Positions 1 to 8,147 of a stretch of DNA of 43,363 bases are shown piece after piece. Positions within the stretch are counted from its first letter, which is position 1. Every line of letters starts with the position of its first letter. The stretch is taken from contig NVWA01000086.1 of NCBI GenBank assembly GCA_002746535.1, positions 1-43,363 on the forward strand, written 5' to 3'. The notes below the pieces were generated by a model, which saw nothing but the letters and a program-made list of their open reading frames with translations, was not told where the DNA came from and did not search any database. The DNA is from Planctomycetota bacterium. Its GTDB lineage: Bacteria; Planctomycetota; GCA-2746535. A program made the position numbers and the translations under genes.

Positions 1-242
1 TGGTAATGCAAAGTAAATTCATCTAAATAGGTACGACTTCTTCCATCAAGACCTCGCCAATTAACACCATTTACTTCCTCAGACAATAAAAATGGTGTAT
101 ACTCAGGCATCCAATAAGCCTGCGTCATGTAGTGATATTTCGTTGTCTGACATGAACCATACATGAGATGAGCAATAGAGCCAAGGAGCAACACAAATAT
201 AAAAGCAGACACAACTAACGGATTTAATAATTTCTTAGCCAA
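1..242 (-). CDS. Partial secreted or membrane-anchored protein, 5' end only
   Basis: Reading leftward from a TTG at 242, an open frame of 80 codons runs off the window edge. It begins LAKKLLNPLVVSAFIFVLLL, a short basic stretch then a hydrophobic run, so a signal peptide or N-terminal membrane anchor. The following Cys (GSC) is not in a clear lipobox. The rest is rich in Tyr, Trp and acidic residues, and I do not recognise it. A TATAAT box lies about 28 bases upstream (275 to 270, minus strand), giving a very short leader. No strong Shine-Dalgarno is visible, so the TTG start is a best guess. The start codon and promoter lie inside a sequence repeated at 2558-2637. Confidence 0.5.
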   Translation of the reverse strand, partial: MAKKLLNPLVVSAFIFVLLLGSIAHLMYGSCQTTKYHYMTQAYWMPEYTPFLLSEEVNGVNWRGLDGRSRTYLDEFTLHY

Positions 243-303
243 GACAACTCTCTAAAAGGATTAGTGAGTATTATACCAAGGTTTGATTTTTGGGTAAGGG
301 GAA
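224..303. repeat. 80-bp direct repeat, copy 1 (promoter plus gene start)
   Basis: This stretch matches 2558-2637 in the same orientation, with about 8 differences in 80 positions and no gaps by my alignment. It covers the minus-strand TATAAT box, leader and first codons of the partial gene at the left edge. The flanks outside the repeat do not match. Confidence 0.8.
270..275 (-). promoter_or_regulatory. Candidate -10 box for the left-edge gene
   Basis: Read on the minus strand the sequence is TATAAT, about 28 bases before the TTG start at 242. The best -35 at a normal distance is only TTACCC, so the promoter call rests mainly on the -10 and its conservation in the second copy of the repeat. 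Confidence 0.4.
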
Positions 304-420
304 TTGTTATTGGGTTGGCTAGGTGCTTTGATCTTATGTTCTAATTTTTATGAAATGTCGTGGATTGATTTAGCGTAAGAATGGGGTAATATGAATATTC
401 TACCTTCCAGGAGATAAAAT

Positions 421-825
421 ATGATTCGGAAAGCATCTTTAAATGATTGCATAATGTTGGGTCAACTCAACAAGCACCTAATTGAAGACGGAAAACATCC
501 CAACACAATGGATATTGATCAATTGATAGATCGAATGAAACATTTTATTAATTCTGAATACACATGCTACATTTATAGTTTGTCTGATAATATTATCGCA
601 TACTGTTTATTTTATGGCAACTCTGATTTTTACTATATACGGCAATTGTTTGTTCACCGTATACATCGTAAAAAAGGTATTGCAACGGAACTATTAAATT
701 GGCTATTTATTAACACTTGGGTTGACAAGAAAGTCCGTCTAGATGTCTTAGCGAACAACCATTCTGCGATAGAATTTTATGAGAAATACGGGTTTAAAGT
801 TGACTGTCTTCGTATGGAAAAATAA
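421..825 (+). CDS. GNAT family N-acetyltransferase
   Basis: A 134-aa protein the size of a single GNAT domain. Its central part carries the acetyl-CoA pyrophosphate-binding motif A, with IRQLFVHRIHRKKGIATELL at about residues 74-93 (R-K-K-G-I-A being the Q/R-x-x-G-x-A signature). The usual C-terminal strand-helix ending NNHSAIEFYEKYGF follows. The ATG at 421 has a good Shine-Dalgarno, AGGAG, about 8 bases upstream. It should transfer an acetyl group from acetyl-CoA to an amine, but nothing in the sequence or neighbours shows the substrate. It stands alone, with a weak hairpin after it (844-866). Confidence 0.85.
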   Translation: MIRKASLNDCIMLGQLNKHLIEDGKHPNTMDIDQLIDRMKHFINSEYTCYIYSLSDNIIAYCLFYGNSDFYYIRQLFVHRIHRKKGIATELLNWLFINTWVDKKVRLDVLANNHSAIEFYEKYGFKVDCLRMEK

Positions 826-843
826 AAGAAACACAAAATAAAT

Positions 844-866
844 GGTGATCTCTCACAACTATCACC
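844..866 (+). terminator. Weak hairpin downstream of the acetyltransferase
   Basis: GGTGAT pairs with ATCACC across an 11-base loop, 19 bases after the stop codon. It is followed by C rather than a T run, so it is a poor intrinsic terminator and may mean nothing. Confidence 0.2.
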
Positions 867-1074
867 CCCGTGTCTGAGTTTGAAAGTTTTTCATATTTAG
901 TGAAAATCGAGTCAGATTATTATTTTGACCTTACTAAGTTAATGAGTGGCTGGAATAATAAAGTTACTAAGAGATTGAGTAAACGTGCTAGAATGGTTGT
1001 TTCGTGAGATGTGCATGATATTGGAGGTTATCAGCATTGAAATGATGATCTTTTGAGATTTATAATGAAAAACT

Positions 1075-1167
1075 ATGAAACCAGAGACAATAACAAAAAG
1101 AGAAACGGTAAAATCCATTGCAGAAAATCTTAACAAGAATCAAGATCAAGTAGCTTGTTGGTTTTAA
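1075..1167 (+). pseudogene. Truncated HU/IHF-like DNA-binding protein (N-terminal stub)
   Basis: ATG at 1075 opens a 30-codon frame reading MKPETITKRETVKSIAENLN then a short tail ending CWF and a stop. The opening resembles the first helix region of HU/IHF-family proteins, as in T-I-T-K-R-x-x-V-x-x-I-A-x-x-L. Family members are about 90-110 aa, and the beta-arm DNA-binding part is absent here or in the next 200 bases in any frame I checked. I read this as a decayed remnant. The similarity is short and judged by eye. The rest of 826-1194 holds no other convincing gene. Confidence 0.4.
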
Positions 1168-1203
1168 CCAGTAGAGAAATGAAACATTCTAGAGGTGTTT
1201 AAA

Positions 1204-2454
1204 TTGAAACTATCTAAATCTAGCCAAATATTAATCCTTATGTCATTATTTTATTTATCATTTTTATCTAACAACAGTGAAGACAAAATAAAAAAAAGAG
1301 TACATATTCCAAAAGATAAGCTAAAAATAATCAATCCACTTCTCAAAAATCTTAAAACCGCGATATCAAATGGTAACGCTGAAAAGGCAACCCTTATTTC
1401 TAAAGAAATAACCAATACTTTAGGACTCTTCGCAGGAGTGCCTTCTGATTCCCCAACATACTTTAGTCCAATTGAAAGATATCCACCGAGCTCTAAATCT
1501 GTATTGAAATTATGGCTAGACCTTGAAAAAAAATTAAAAAATGAATATCTATGGAACTCAACACCTAGAGGAAATCCTGCTAACATGAGGACAGGTCTAC
1601 GCGGTACTGGTCGCCCTATAATTGCTTATGCCATCCTTTATCGAATAAATGGCAATAGAAGATATTATGAACACGTAAAAAAAGGAGCAAATTACCTGCT
1701 CAAATTACAAAATAAAAATGGCTTATTTCCTTTTCCTGATTTACGTAATAAACATAAACTATTTGGAACAATGATTAAAAAATTATTAAAACAAAAGCCA
1801 GAAGCTTTAAAAAATGGTTGGATTGTTGATGATGTCAATGGCGACATGCAATATGACAATGGAATTTGTGGTGTTGCAATGATAGAAGCATATAATGTGA
1901 CAAAAGATAACGTGTATTTAAAAAGCGCAGGCAAAGCAAGCGAATGGGCGCTTAAGCGTCCAATAAGTCTTAACTGGAATTATAATGCATTCAGCGTCTG
2001 GTTGTTAGCAAAATATGCAAAGGCTAGTGGCGAAAATAAATACTTAATATCTGCAATTAAAAAATTGAAATTGGGCATCCTTCCCGGCCAAATGAAAAAT
2101 GGACGTTGGTTTGACCCTCATAATGCCAAACTTGTGTATCATGGAATAATTGTTAGAGCAATGCTAGAGGTATACAAAAATATTGAAAATGACAACATAT
2201 TTAAAAAAGAATTACGCCATTCCATTTCAATTGCTATTGACAATGCTTCAAACGAAATTAAAAATAATGGTGCTTCGTCAATTTCGACAAGTACAGAAAT
2301 GCTAAGCGAAGCTCTCTACTATTTAGGAGAAAATGAAAATTGGGAAGAAGCGTTAAATATAAATATAAATGCTAGTCTACACATACGTAACAATAATAAA
2401 GCTCCAAATGTTGGCTTGTATTTAGCAAATTATATAAAATATTTAAAGCAATAA
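1204..2454 (+). CDS. Secreted alpha/alpha-toroid (six-hairpin glycosidase-like) protein
   Basis: About 416 aa. The frame is open from a GTG at 1195, but that codon is part of an AGAGGTG Shine-Dalgarno placed 6 bases before a TTG at 1204, so I prefer the TTG. The N-terminus is a signal peptide (KLSKSSQILILMSLFYLSFL) followed by a charged mature start. Mid-protein segments such as GRPIIAYAILYRINGNRRYY and QYDNGICGVAMIEAYNVT alternate helices with G/W/Y-rich turns. This is the pattern of six-hairpin glycoside hydrolases and polysaccharide lyases of the toroid fold. No family-specific catalytic motif was recognised, so enzyme class and substrate are open. A role outside the cytoplasm on carbohydrate is inference. 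It lies between the two copies of the 80-bp repeat. Confidence 0.6.
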   Translation: MKLSKSSQILILMSLFYLSFLSNNSEDKIKKRVHIPKDKLKIINPLLKNLKTAISNGNAEKATLISKEITNTLGLFAGVPSDSPTYFSPIERYPPSSKSVLKLWLDLEKKLKNEYLWNSTPRGNPANMRTGLRGTGRPIIAYAILYRINGNRRYYEHVKKGANYLLKLQNKNGLFPFPDLRNKHKLFGTMIKKLLKQKPEALKNGWIVDDVNGDMQYDNGICGVAMIEAYNVTKDNVYLKSAGKASEWALKRPISLNWNYNAFSVWLLAKYAKASGENKYLISAIKKLKLGILPGQMKNGRWFDPHNAKLVYHGIIVRAMLEVYKNIENDNIFKKELRHSISIAIDNASNEIKNNGASSISTSTEMLSEALYYLGENENWEEALNININASLHIRNNNKAPNVGLYLANYIKYLKQ

Positions 2455-2557
2455 TTGAATGTTAATTCTATAGGTTATATAAACTATAAAAATAATTTTA
2501 ATTCCAATAGGCATAAAAGAAATTATCCATATTTATAGATTTAATTTACTTGTTATC

Positions 2558-2637
2558 TTAATAATTTCTTAACCAAGCCATCTCTCTAAAAGGATTAGTG
2601 AGCATTATACCAAGGTTTGGATTTGGGGTAAGAGGAA
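2558..2637. repeat. 80-bp direct repeat, copy 2 (orphan promoter/leader)
   Basis: Second copy of 224-303. It keeps the minus-strand TATAAT (2609 to 2604) and the leader, but the coding continuation is lost. On the minus strand the possible starts (ATG GCT TGG or TTG GTT AAG) reach stops within about eight codons. It looks like a truncated duplicate of the left-edge gene start. The rest of 2455-2697 shows no gene. Confidence 0.75.
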
Positions 2638-2697
2638 ATATATATGAGCAGAGCTCAGTTAACTGACCATACGAGATATTATAATTTTCCATGTGTT

Positions 2698-3615
2698 TTA
2701 TTTTTTTTTCCAATTGTCGTTTTCTCTGGCTTTAAAATTATCTAGTTCCTTTTGAGCCTTTGCGTTGTTTAGCAGATGCGCTTGCCAAAAAAGTAAAGAT
2801 AATTTTTGAATAACAATGTGCTCTTCCTTTAGCTTTTTGTTGAAAATATTCGGGCCTGAAAAAAGGTTGTGTTTGCCGCCATCAAAAATATAAAGGTACT
2901 TATAACCTTTGGGAAGAGCGTGGTAAAGAGAGGCTCTTTCTTTGTAGCCCACACTCGGTTTGATCATGCTAGTATCTTTTGTACCCGTCATACACAATAC
3001 TGGTGATGTGATTTGGTCCAAAGCTTTAGATTGATTCTTTCCCGAAACTGGGCTTGGGCTCATCAGTAAAAAAGCCATTATGCGTTTTTCTTTAAAGTTT
3101 ATACTTCGGTGGTATTCTGCGCCCATCATGGCTTGAGCTGTGACGGCTCCAAAAGAGTGTCCTGACATGGCAACTTTCGTAAAATCAATCCGGTCAAACA
3201 GTTTATGAGTTTTAGAAATATTCCATTTTTCAAGCTGATTCAAAACGGCAGGTATGTCTTTATTACGAATTAAAAATTGCTTGGTACTGGCGGCATCTTT
3301 CATGGCTTTGAGCTTTTTCGAACCGACCACATTTTTCCAGACCATTTCATCACTGCCGGGGTGTTGAACGGATACGCAAATGAAACCAGCTTCAGCCCAA
3401 TATTCCAATAAATACTTCTTAGTTTCATTGGATCCACCTAAACCATGTGAATATATGATAAGCGGCTTTTTTTCACTTATGCCCTGTTCCATATATACTT
3501 TTATAGACAGTGCTCGTTTTCCATAAGCCACTTCAAAATAATGTGATTCTAGCCCTTTGGCATCTAGAGTCCTTTGAATTGTCAAGCAGAATAATAGCAG
3601 CATGAGTTTATTCAT
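2698..3615 (-). CDS. Secreted alpha/beta hydrolase (chlorophyllase/PAF-acetylhydrolase-like)
   Basis: The frame is open from 3651, but the ATG at 3615 (MNKLMLLLFCLTIQRTLDAK) has GAGGA about 7 bases upstream and starts a clean signal peptide, so I start there (305 aa). The features of an esterase-type alpha/beta hydrolase are all visible: the oxyanion segment IIYSHGLGGSNE, the nucleophile elbow SGHSFGA, a likely catalytic Asp in GTKDTSMI and the His in GGKHNLF. The layout resembles chlorophyllase/PAF-acetylhydrolase or dienelactone-hydrolase relatives that act on exported esters. The substrate cannot be read from sequence. It appears to be a single-gene unit. Confidence 0.75.
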   Translation of the reverse strand: MNKLMLLLFCLTIQRTLDAKGLESHYFEVAYGKRALSIKVYMEQGISEKKPLIIYSHGLGGSNETKKYLLEYWAEAGFICVSVQHPGSDEMVWKNVVGSKKLKAMKDAASTKQFLIRNKDIPAVLNQLEKWNISKTHKLFDRIDFTKVAMSGHSFGAVTAQAMMGAEYHRSINFKEKRIMAFLLMSPSPVSGKNQSKALDQITSPVLCMTGTKDTSMIKPSVGYKERASLYHALPKGYKYLYIFDGGKHNLFSGPNIFNKKLKEEHIVIQKLSLLFWQAHLLNNAKAQKELDNFKARENDNWKKK

Positions 3616-3651
3616 ATTCACATCCTCTTTCATACTTTGTGTAAAACACAT

Positions 3652-4111
3652 TTTACCTTATGGAAATGAAAAAAACACGAAAAGTGTCCTTGAGAATGCT
3701 AATGTGAAAAATAAACTCACTAACCAATGTGACTGTCCTCAAACTGTCGTTATAAAATGTGATATATCCAATAAAATGTTCAAAGAAAACGCTGAACAAC
3801 ATCACTCATAATCATTCAGAAGAAACCCACAAAACACGAAAAGTCTCTCATATTATGATAATGAATGATTATGAATGATTTAAAATTAGGTAAGATGGTA
3901 GGTAGTGTCGTAATGTTATATTAGCCATAATTAGCACATATTTAACACAAGGTAAAACACCTACTTTTTTTAGTGATGTAAAGGCATACATATCAACTAC
4001 TTATGACAATTATTTGAAAATGTCGGATAATCCTATGTTCTAGGCCCCTTTTGGGAGCATAAGGTATCATTACGTGAAATATAAATTTTGATAGATTGTG
4101 TAGTGACATGG
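3652..4111. other. Intergenic stretch, no gene recognised
   Basis: About 460 AT-rich bases between the hydrolase gene and the beta-helix gene, both on the minus strand and so reading toward lower coordinates. The 69-codon plus-strand frame at 3602-3811 overlaps the hydrolase start and has no ribosome binding site or recognisable content. The word ACGAAAAGT occurs twice (around 3676 and 3836), and GAATGATTAT is partly repeated near 3863. No terminator or RNA gene is evident. Confidence 0.5.
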
Positions 4112-4171
4112 AAGCCATGCTGGTAGTCATATTGATTTTTTATATTGAAATCATGTGTCTCAGCATGGCTT
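4112..4171. repeat. Perfect 11-bp inverted repeat next to the beta-helix gene stop
   Basis: AAGCCATGCTG (4112-4122) and CAGCATGGCTT (4161-4171) are exact reverse complements, separated by 38 bases. The spacer holds a smaller TGATTT/AAATCA stem when read on the minus strand. It begins 5 bases after the stop of the beta-helix gene, so its transcript could fold into a 3'-end hairpin. The long loop and lack of a T run make it unlike a standard terminator. Confidence 0.55.
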
Positions 4172-4175
4172 GGAT

Positions 4176-5438
4176 TTATTCTATGGCTCCGATTGAGGGA
4201 GTCTTAGAACGAGTTTTTCCGTAATAATCTAGTTTGACTTTATCTAGGGGCAAACCTTGTGCAATGGCTGATTTGGCTGTAGGTAAAAGTTGGAAGTGAA
4301 GCTTTTTTGCGTCTTTAAATAGACCGGCTTCACCGGTGATATTATTTATGATCTCCACGCCTTCTTGTTTTTTAGAAATAACACCTCTAATAATATTGTT
4401 AATTATTTTTGTGCCAGGTAATGCGTGCAGAAATCGAATTCCTCGTTTGCCATTTTTTTGCCAAATTGTATTGTGCGCTATCAAAATATTTGCTGACCAC
4501 ATGATTTCAACACCGGCGTCAGCAGGGCCAGGCACTATGATATTATTATATACGAGAGCACCATCTACATGTTTAGCACCTTCTTTCATTTTTTTCCCCC
4601 GATGATAATTACCAAGAGATACACCACGGTCGCAATCAATGATTAAATTATCTTTAATAGTAATATTTTTACATTGGTTCCAGACAAAGATAGCTGCTCT
4701 GCCTTCGCGCGAACTTCCTTTAATATTCAGGAAAACATTTTTTTGAATTGTCCAATTGTGAAGGCCCATCATATCCAAGCTACTAATATAATTTCCATTA
4801 AAAAGCCATTTTTTTCCTTGGCCAGTTGGTGGTACTTTTGTATTTTCAAACCAACAATATTCTATCATGCCATCAACAACCTTTACGAATTCATTTTTAC
4901 CAGCTCCCGCTGCGGATCCTTTAATACTACGAGTACCGATATTGCGAAAAATACAATTATAGATATGAATATTTTTTGGCTTATGATGCCCTACTACATG
5001 AACACCAAAAAGGTGTGCTTCTTCGAAAGTAATTCCGGCAACTAAAACATTTTCACAGTCAGCTATTTGCAAGATATTATCATATACAATATCACTGTCC
5101 CAGCCACATCCCCGAAGTATGACTTTTTCAGGTTTACCTGAGGCACTTCGAATAGAGATGTTTTTCTTGCCACTTAACCAAATGCTACTGCAAATAGTTG
5201 TACCATTCTTTAACTTACCTTCTTTAAATTGGTATATGCCATCTTCAAGCAGCAAGGTCTGACCATCTTTAAGTTTATTTACGGCTTGTTTTAGTGCATC
5301 TACATTGGAGACACGGATAACTTCACCTTTAGGTGCAGGAAGTGGAGGAGCTACCCACGTTCGTTTTATTTCTTCACCAGCTTTTAACTGAGTCAAGAAT
5401 ATCAACATACCAAAAATTAAGAAAAATTTATGAATCAT
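4176..5438 (-). CDS. Secreted right-handed parallel beta-helix protein (pectate lyase-like fold)
   Basis: A 420-aa protein with a clear signal peptide (MIHKFFLIFGMLIFLTQLKA). The next part (VDALKQAVNKLKDGQTLLLEDGIY) is the usual N-terminal cap of pectate-lyase-fold proteins. After it come many short turns ending in hydrophobic-N-N or hydrophobic-x-N patterns (NILQIADCENVLVAGITF, NIHIYNCIFRNIG, NITIKDNLIIDCD), the ladder of a right-handed beta-helix. Polysaccharide lyases and related sugar-binding proteins share this fold. I do not see the Lys/Arg signature I would want before naming a lyase family such as PL6. AGGAGG sits 8 bases before the ATG. It is probably periplasmic or secreted and carbohydrate-active; the polymer is unknown. 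Confidence 0.7.
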   Translation of the reverse strand: MIHKFFLIFGMLIFLTQLKAGEEIKRTWVAPPLPAPKGEVIRVSNVDALKQAVNKLKDGQTLLLEDGIYQFKEGKLKNGTTICSSIWLSGKKNISIRSASGKPEKVILRGCGWDSDIVYDNILQIADCENVLVAGITFEEAHLFGVHVVGHHKPKNIHIYNCIFRNIGTRSIKGSAAGAGKNEFVKVVDGMIEYCWFENTKVPPTGQGKKWLFNGNYISSLDMMGLHNWTIQKNVFLNIKGSSREGRAAIFVWNQCKNITIKDNLIIDCDRGVSLGNYHRGKKMKEGAKHVDGALVYNNIIVPGPADAGVEIMWSANILIAHNTIWQKNGKRGIRFLHALPGTKIINNIIRGVISKKQEGVEIINNITGEAGLFKDAKKLHFQLLPTAKSAIAQGLPLDKVKLDYYGKTRSKTPSIGAIE

Positions 5439-5788
5439 AGAATTTGCCTCCTCTTTTCATTTGTTATGAAATATAGATATGTGTAGGAATATCCAGAAGA
5501 AATCCAGATATCAAGATGTCCAAGACATCGTAAAGTTGAAAATAATATTCTACCAAGCTTTCCTGACAAATCAAATTCAAGAGCTGGCAAGTTGATCAGA
5601 TCCAATTCAGGTGGTCATTGTCAATATTTAGAAAACCCACGACAGTCTAAGGTAATTCTGTTAAATAATTCTCAGATTGTTGGATTAGGGTTATAAAGAT
5701 GAATGTTTTTTCTAATTTACCATTTTTAATTTTATGTACACTTATTAATAAATAAACGTGGTTAAGAATATTTTTTAGTGAGGCATTC
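5439..5788. other. Intergenic stretch with a 69-codon open frame lacking a start
   Basis: This region holds a small GATGTC-CAA-GACATC hairpin (5515-5529). On the plus strand a frame stays open from 5487 to a TAA at 5694-5696 without ATG or GTG. That open stretch could be a decayed gene end or chance. No family was recognised. The 110-codon minus-strand frame at 5647-5979 lies mostly over the next gene and is taken as its shadow. Confidence 0.4.
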
Positions 5789-6133
5789 ATGAACGTGAAA
5801 ACTAATAATGAAAAGATTAAACAACGTTTGAATAAATTGAAAAATAAAAAACTGAAAAAAGGGAAACAGTTCTCTAAGGAAGAAATCTTATCCACAAAAG
5901 TTTCGGTGATACCAACATGGCAGAGGGTTTTGACATTAATAATTAGTTTTTCATTTATTGGTTTTGGTATAACCCACATAGTATATGGCAGCTATATTTT
6001 ATTCTCCATCTTTTTTTCAATTGGTTTAGCAATATTAGTTATCGGGATATTTGGTGGTAAAAAATCAGTAGGTCATATACTTGAAAAAAGTGGTGATGCC
6101 GGTCTAGCATTACTAGAAATGTTAGCGATATAA
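5789..6133 (+). CDS. Small membrane protein of unknown function
   Basis: A 114-aa protein with a strongly basic N-terminal third (repeated K/N/L residues, RLNKLKNKKLKKGKQ). Two hydrophobic segments follow, at about residues 47-65 and 68-90, then a short Gly/Leu-rich tail. The ATG has GAGG 7 bases upstream. The layout suggests a two-pass inner-membrane protein with a positively charged cytoplasmic N-terminus. I do not recognise the family. The Gfo/Idh gene converges on it from the other strand with a 25-bp gap, so its transcription unit is probably single-gene. Confidence 0.55.
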   Translation: MNVKTNNEKIKQRLNKLKNKKLKKGKQFSKEEILSTKVSVIPTWQRVLTLIISFSFIGFGITHIVYGSYILFSIFFSIGLAILVIGIFGGKKSVGHILEKSGDAGLALLEMLAI

Positions 6134-6158
6134 ACACTAGACCTCTTTGATGGGTGTT

Positions 6159-7139
6159 TTATAAATAAATTAGTTTACCTTCTTTAGAAGATTTATAAAA
6201 GCCTTCAATAATATTTACTGACCATGAAGCTTCTTCAATGGAAACCATAGGAGGTCTATTGTTAATGATGGCATCCGCAAAATCATTTACAGGATGCTCA
6301 AACTTGCATGGCTCTAGCTCAAGAATATCATCATAAGAGCTTTCAAGAACTTTACCATTTTCTATATAGACACTGCCCTCTTGAGCATGGAAATCAAACA
6401 ATTGCTTATCTGTTTTAGGTGCAACGCAAGTCGTAGTTGTAATGGCTGATCTAACCCCAGACTCAAATTCAATCACACCACTGGCCCAATCTTCCGTTTC
6501 TATATTGTGATTTAAAGCTGCAAAAGAACCAAAGATTGATTTTGGTTTTCCGAATGTCCAACATAGAATATCTATTGGATGCGCGCCTTGATTCATTAAA
6601 GACCCACCACCATCGAACTCCCAAGTACCCTTCCACCCACCTTTATCATAATAGGCTTGATCTCTGAAAAATTTTAATCGGACATCACATAAAAGTGGCT
6701 TTCCTAATAAATTCTCAGAAACAATCTTTTTTAATCCAGAAAAAACTGAATTGCAACGATTTGGATATATGACTCCGCATAATACATTGTTTCTATCAAC
6801 GGCTTCACGAATGATTTCAATATTTTTCTGATTGATGTCGATAGGCTTATCAATTAAAACGTTAATGCCTGCATTGGCGACTTTAACCACAATCTCATGA
6901 TGCGTGGAAGACGGTGTGACTATTATGACTCCATCTAAAGTTTCATTGGCCAACATGTCATCAACACTTAGATATTGATTTGGTTCTGCTCCGATCTCTT
7001 CTTTATATAGCTTAGACCGCCTATCTAAAGTTGTTTGAGTTCGAGCACACATTGCAGAAAACTCAACACCTTCTATGGCGTGCAATTTGGCTCCATAGCT
7101 ACCGCCCATACCCATTCCTACTACACCTACTTTTATCAT
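6159..7139 (-). CDS. Gfo/Idh/MocA family NAD(P)-dependent oxidoreductase
   Basis: 326 aa. The N-terminal Rossmann fold begins IKVGVVGMGMGGSYGAKLHA, with the G-x-G-x-x-G dinucleotide motif. NVLIDKPIDIN carries the conserved K-P dipeptide of the E-K-P motif. The C-terminal substrate domain contains GGGSLMNQGAHPIDILCW, where the His-x-x-Asp pair normally helps catalysis on sugars and inositols. It likely oxidises or reduces a sugar or cyclitol with NAD(P); the exact substrate is not readable. The start ATG has AAGGAA upstream. It lies 33 bp downstream of the MDR gene, probably co-transcribed, as commonly found for such pairs in sugar catabolism. Confidence 0.88.
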   Translation of the reverse strand: MIKVGVVGMGMGGSYGAKLHAIEGVEFSAMCARTQTTLDRRSKLYKEEIGAEPNQYLSVDDMLANETLDGVIIVTPSSTHHEIVVKVANAGINVLIDKPIDINQKNIEIIREAVDRNNVLCGVIYPNRCNSVFSGLKKIVSENLLGKPLLCDVRLKFFRDQAYYDKGGWKGTWEFDGGGSLMNQGAHPIDILCWTFGKPKSIFGSFAALNHNIETEDWASGVIEFESGVRSAITTTTCVAPKTDKQLFDFHAQEGSVYIENGKVLESSYDDILELEPCKFEHPVNDFADAIINNRPPMVSIEEASWSVNIIEGFYKSSKEGKLIYL

Positions 7140-7172
7140 TTAATTTCCTTTGCGAGATTATTTAATAAATTT

Positions 7173-8147
7173 TCACCATTTAAATACGACGCCTAAACCG
7201 GTGTCTTTCTCTTCATGTAACATTCTATACATTTCTGGAGCTTCATTTAAACCGACATGATGGGTTCGAAGTGCGGATACATTTAATTGTCCGCTTTGCA
7301 TTAATTTCAAGACGGTATTTTTATTTTCATTTTCTCCATAAGGCCAATTTCTTGGGTCAGGAGAACCTGCACCAATTAATCGTAGACTTCGTTTTTGAAT
7401 ATGTGTATACAAATCCAATTCTAACTTATTATGAATACCGCCTAAAATAATGACACGTCCAAAATCTGCTGTCAATTCTGGTAACGATGCAAATACATTG
7501 GAAACACCGGTAGAGTCGATGGTAACGTCAAATCGTCCATCTTTGGTATATGCTTTAAATTCTTCTTGTTCATTATCACTTGGTGTGAGAGCATTTTTTA
7601 ATCCTGTGTTTTGTGCTATATCTCTTCTGTTTTGGCTAAAGTCAATAGCAACTACAGGTACCCCACCTTCTAACCGTGCAAAAATTTGTGCGAACTGACC
7701 AATTAGTCCTAAACCTTTAATAAGGACTGAATCACCTACTTTGATTTCTGCTTGTCGAATAGCACGTAAACTTATAGTGGCTAAACTTGTAAATACAGCA
7801 TCTTCTGGTTTAACACCTTCAGGAACTTCCAGTAATTTTTCTGGCGAAATAGCCAAGTGCGAAAGGTGACCCATTGATGCAACGTACAATTTACCAAGTT
7901 CAATATCTTCTACACCTTCTCCAAGTTCAATTACTTTCACGCAAGATAAATAACCTGTGTTCAGTGGAAAAGGTTTTGAAACCATATGATAGTCGTAAAG
8001 CCGTGATAATTCAGTTCCTGCTGAAACCAGTGAAGCGACATTTTGGACCATGACTTGGCCAGCTGATGGTTTTTCTTGTGGAAAAGGTAAAATTTCTACC
8101 TTGCCTTGTTCTACAAATGTAATTCTTTGTCCATCATAAGCTGCCAT
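7173..8147 (-). CDS. MDR-family dehydrogenase without structural zinc cysteines
   Basis: 324 aa of the medium-chain dehydrogenase/reductase superfamily. The N-terminal GroES-like domain contains the SAGTELSRL segment typical of members that accompany Gfo/Idh oxidoreductases. The cofactor domain contains SVLIKGLGLIGQFAQIFARL followed by VVAIDFSQNRR, the G-x-G-x-x-G and an acidic residue after the second strand that favours NAD. The four-Cys structural zinc lobe of classical alcohol dehydrogenases is absent. The expected catalytic zinc ligands are not evident, so it may work without zinc. It is the first gene of a two-gene unit with the Gfo/Idh gene. An AGGA box precedes the ATG. Confidence 0.8.
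   Translation of the reverse strand: MAAYDGQRITFVEQGKVEILPFPQEKPSAGQVMVQNVASLVSAGTELSRLYDYHMVSKPFPLNTGYLSCVKVIELGEGVEDIELGKLYVASMGHLSHLAISPEKLLEVPEGVKPEDAVFTSLATISLRAIRQAEIKVGDSVLIKGLGLIGQFAQIFARLEGGVPVVAIDFSQNRRDIAQNTGLKNALTPSDNEQEEFKAYTKDGRFDVTIDSTGVSNVFASLPELTADFGRVIILGGIHNKLELDLYTHIQKRSLRLIGAGSPDPRNWPYGENENKNTVLKLMQSGQLNVSALRTHHVGLNEAPEMYRMLHEEKDTGLGVVFKW

Noticed and set aside
939..1136. 65-codon minus-strand frame
   Set aside because: Hydrophobic and low in information, without a ribosome site; it lies across the HU-like stub on the other strand.
4336..5045. Two plus-strand frames inside the beta-helix gene
   Set aside because: They are antisense shadows of a gene with a signal peptide, a strong ribosome site and clear repeat structure.
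4176..5438. Naming the beta-helix protein as a PL6 alginate or chondroitin lyase
   Set aside because: The fold fits, but the family's catalytic Lys/Arg motifs were not found, so only the fold is claimed.
5647..5979. 110-codon minus-strand frame
   Set aside because: It overlaps the better-supported membrane protein gene on the plus strand, which has a ribosome site and coherent membrane segments.
7173..8147. Zinc-containing alcohol dehydrogenase
   Set aside because: The structural zinc cysteine group is missing and the catalytic ligands are not evident.
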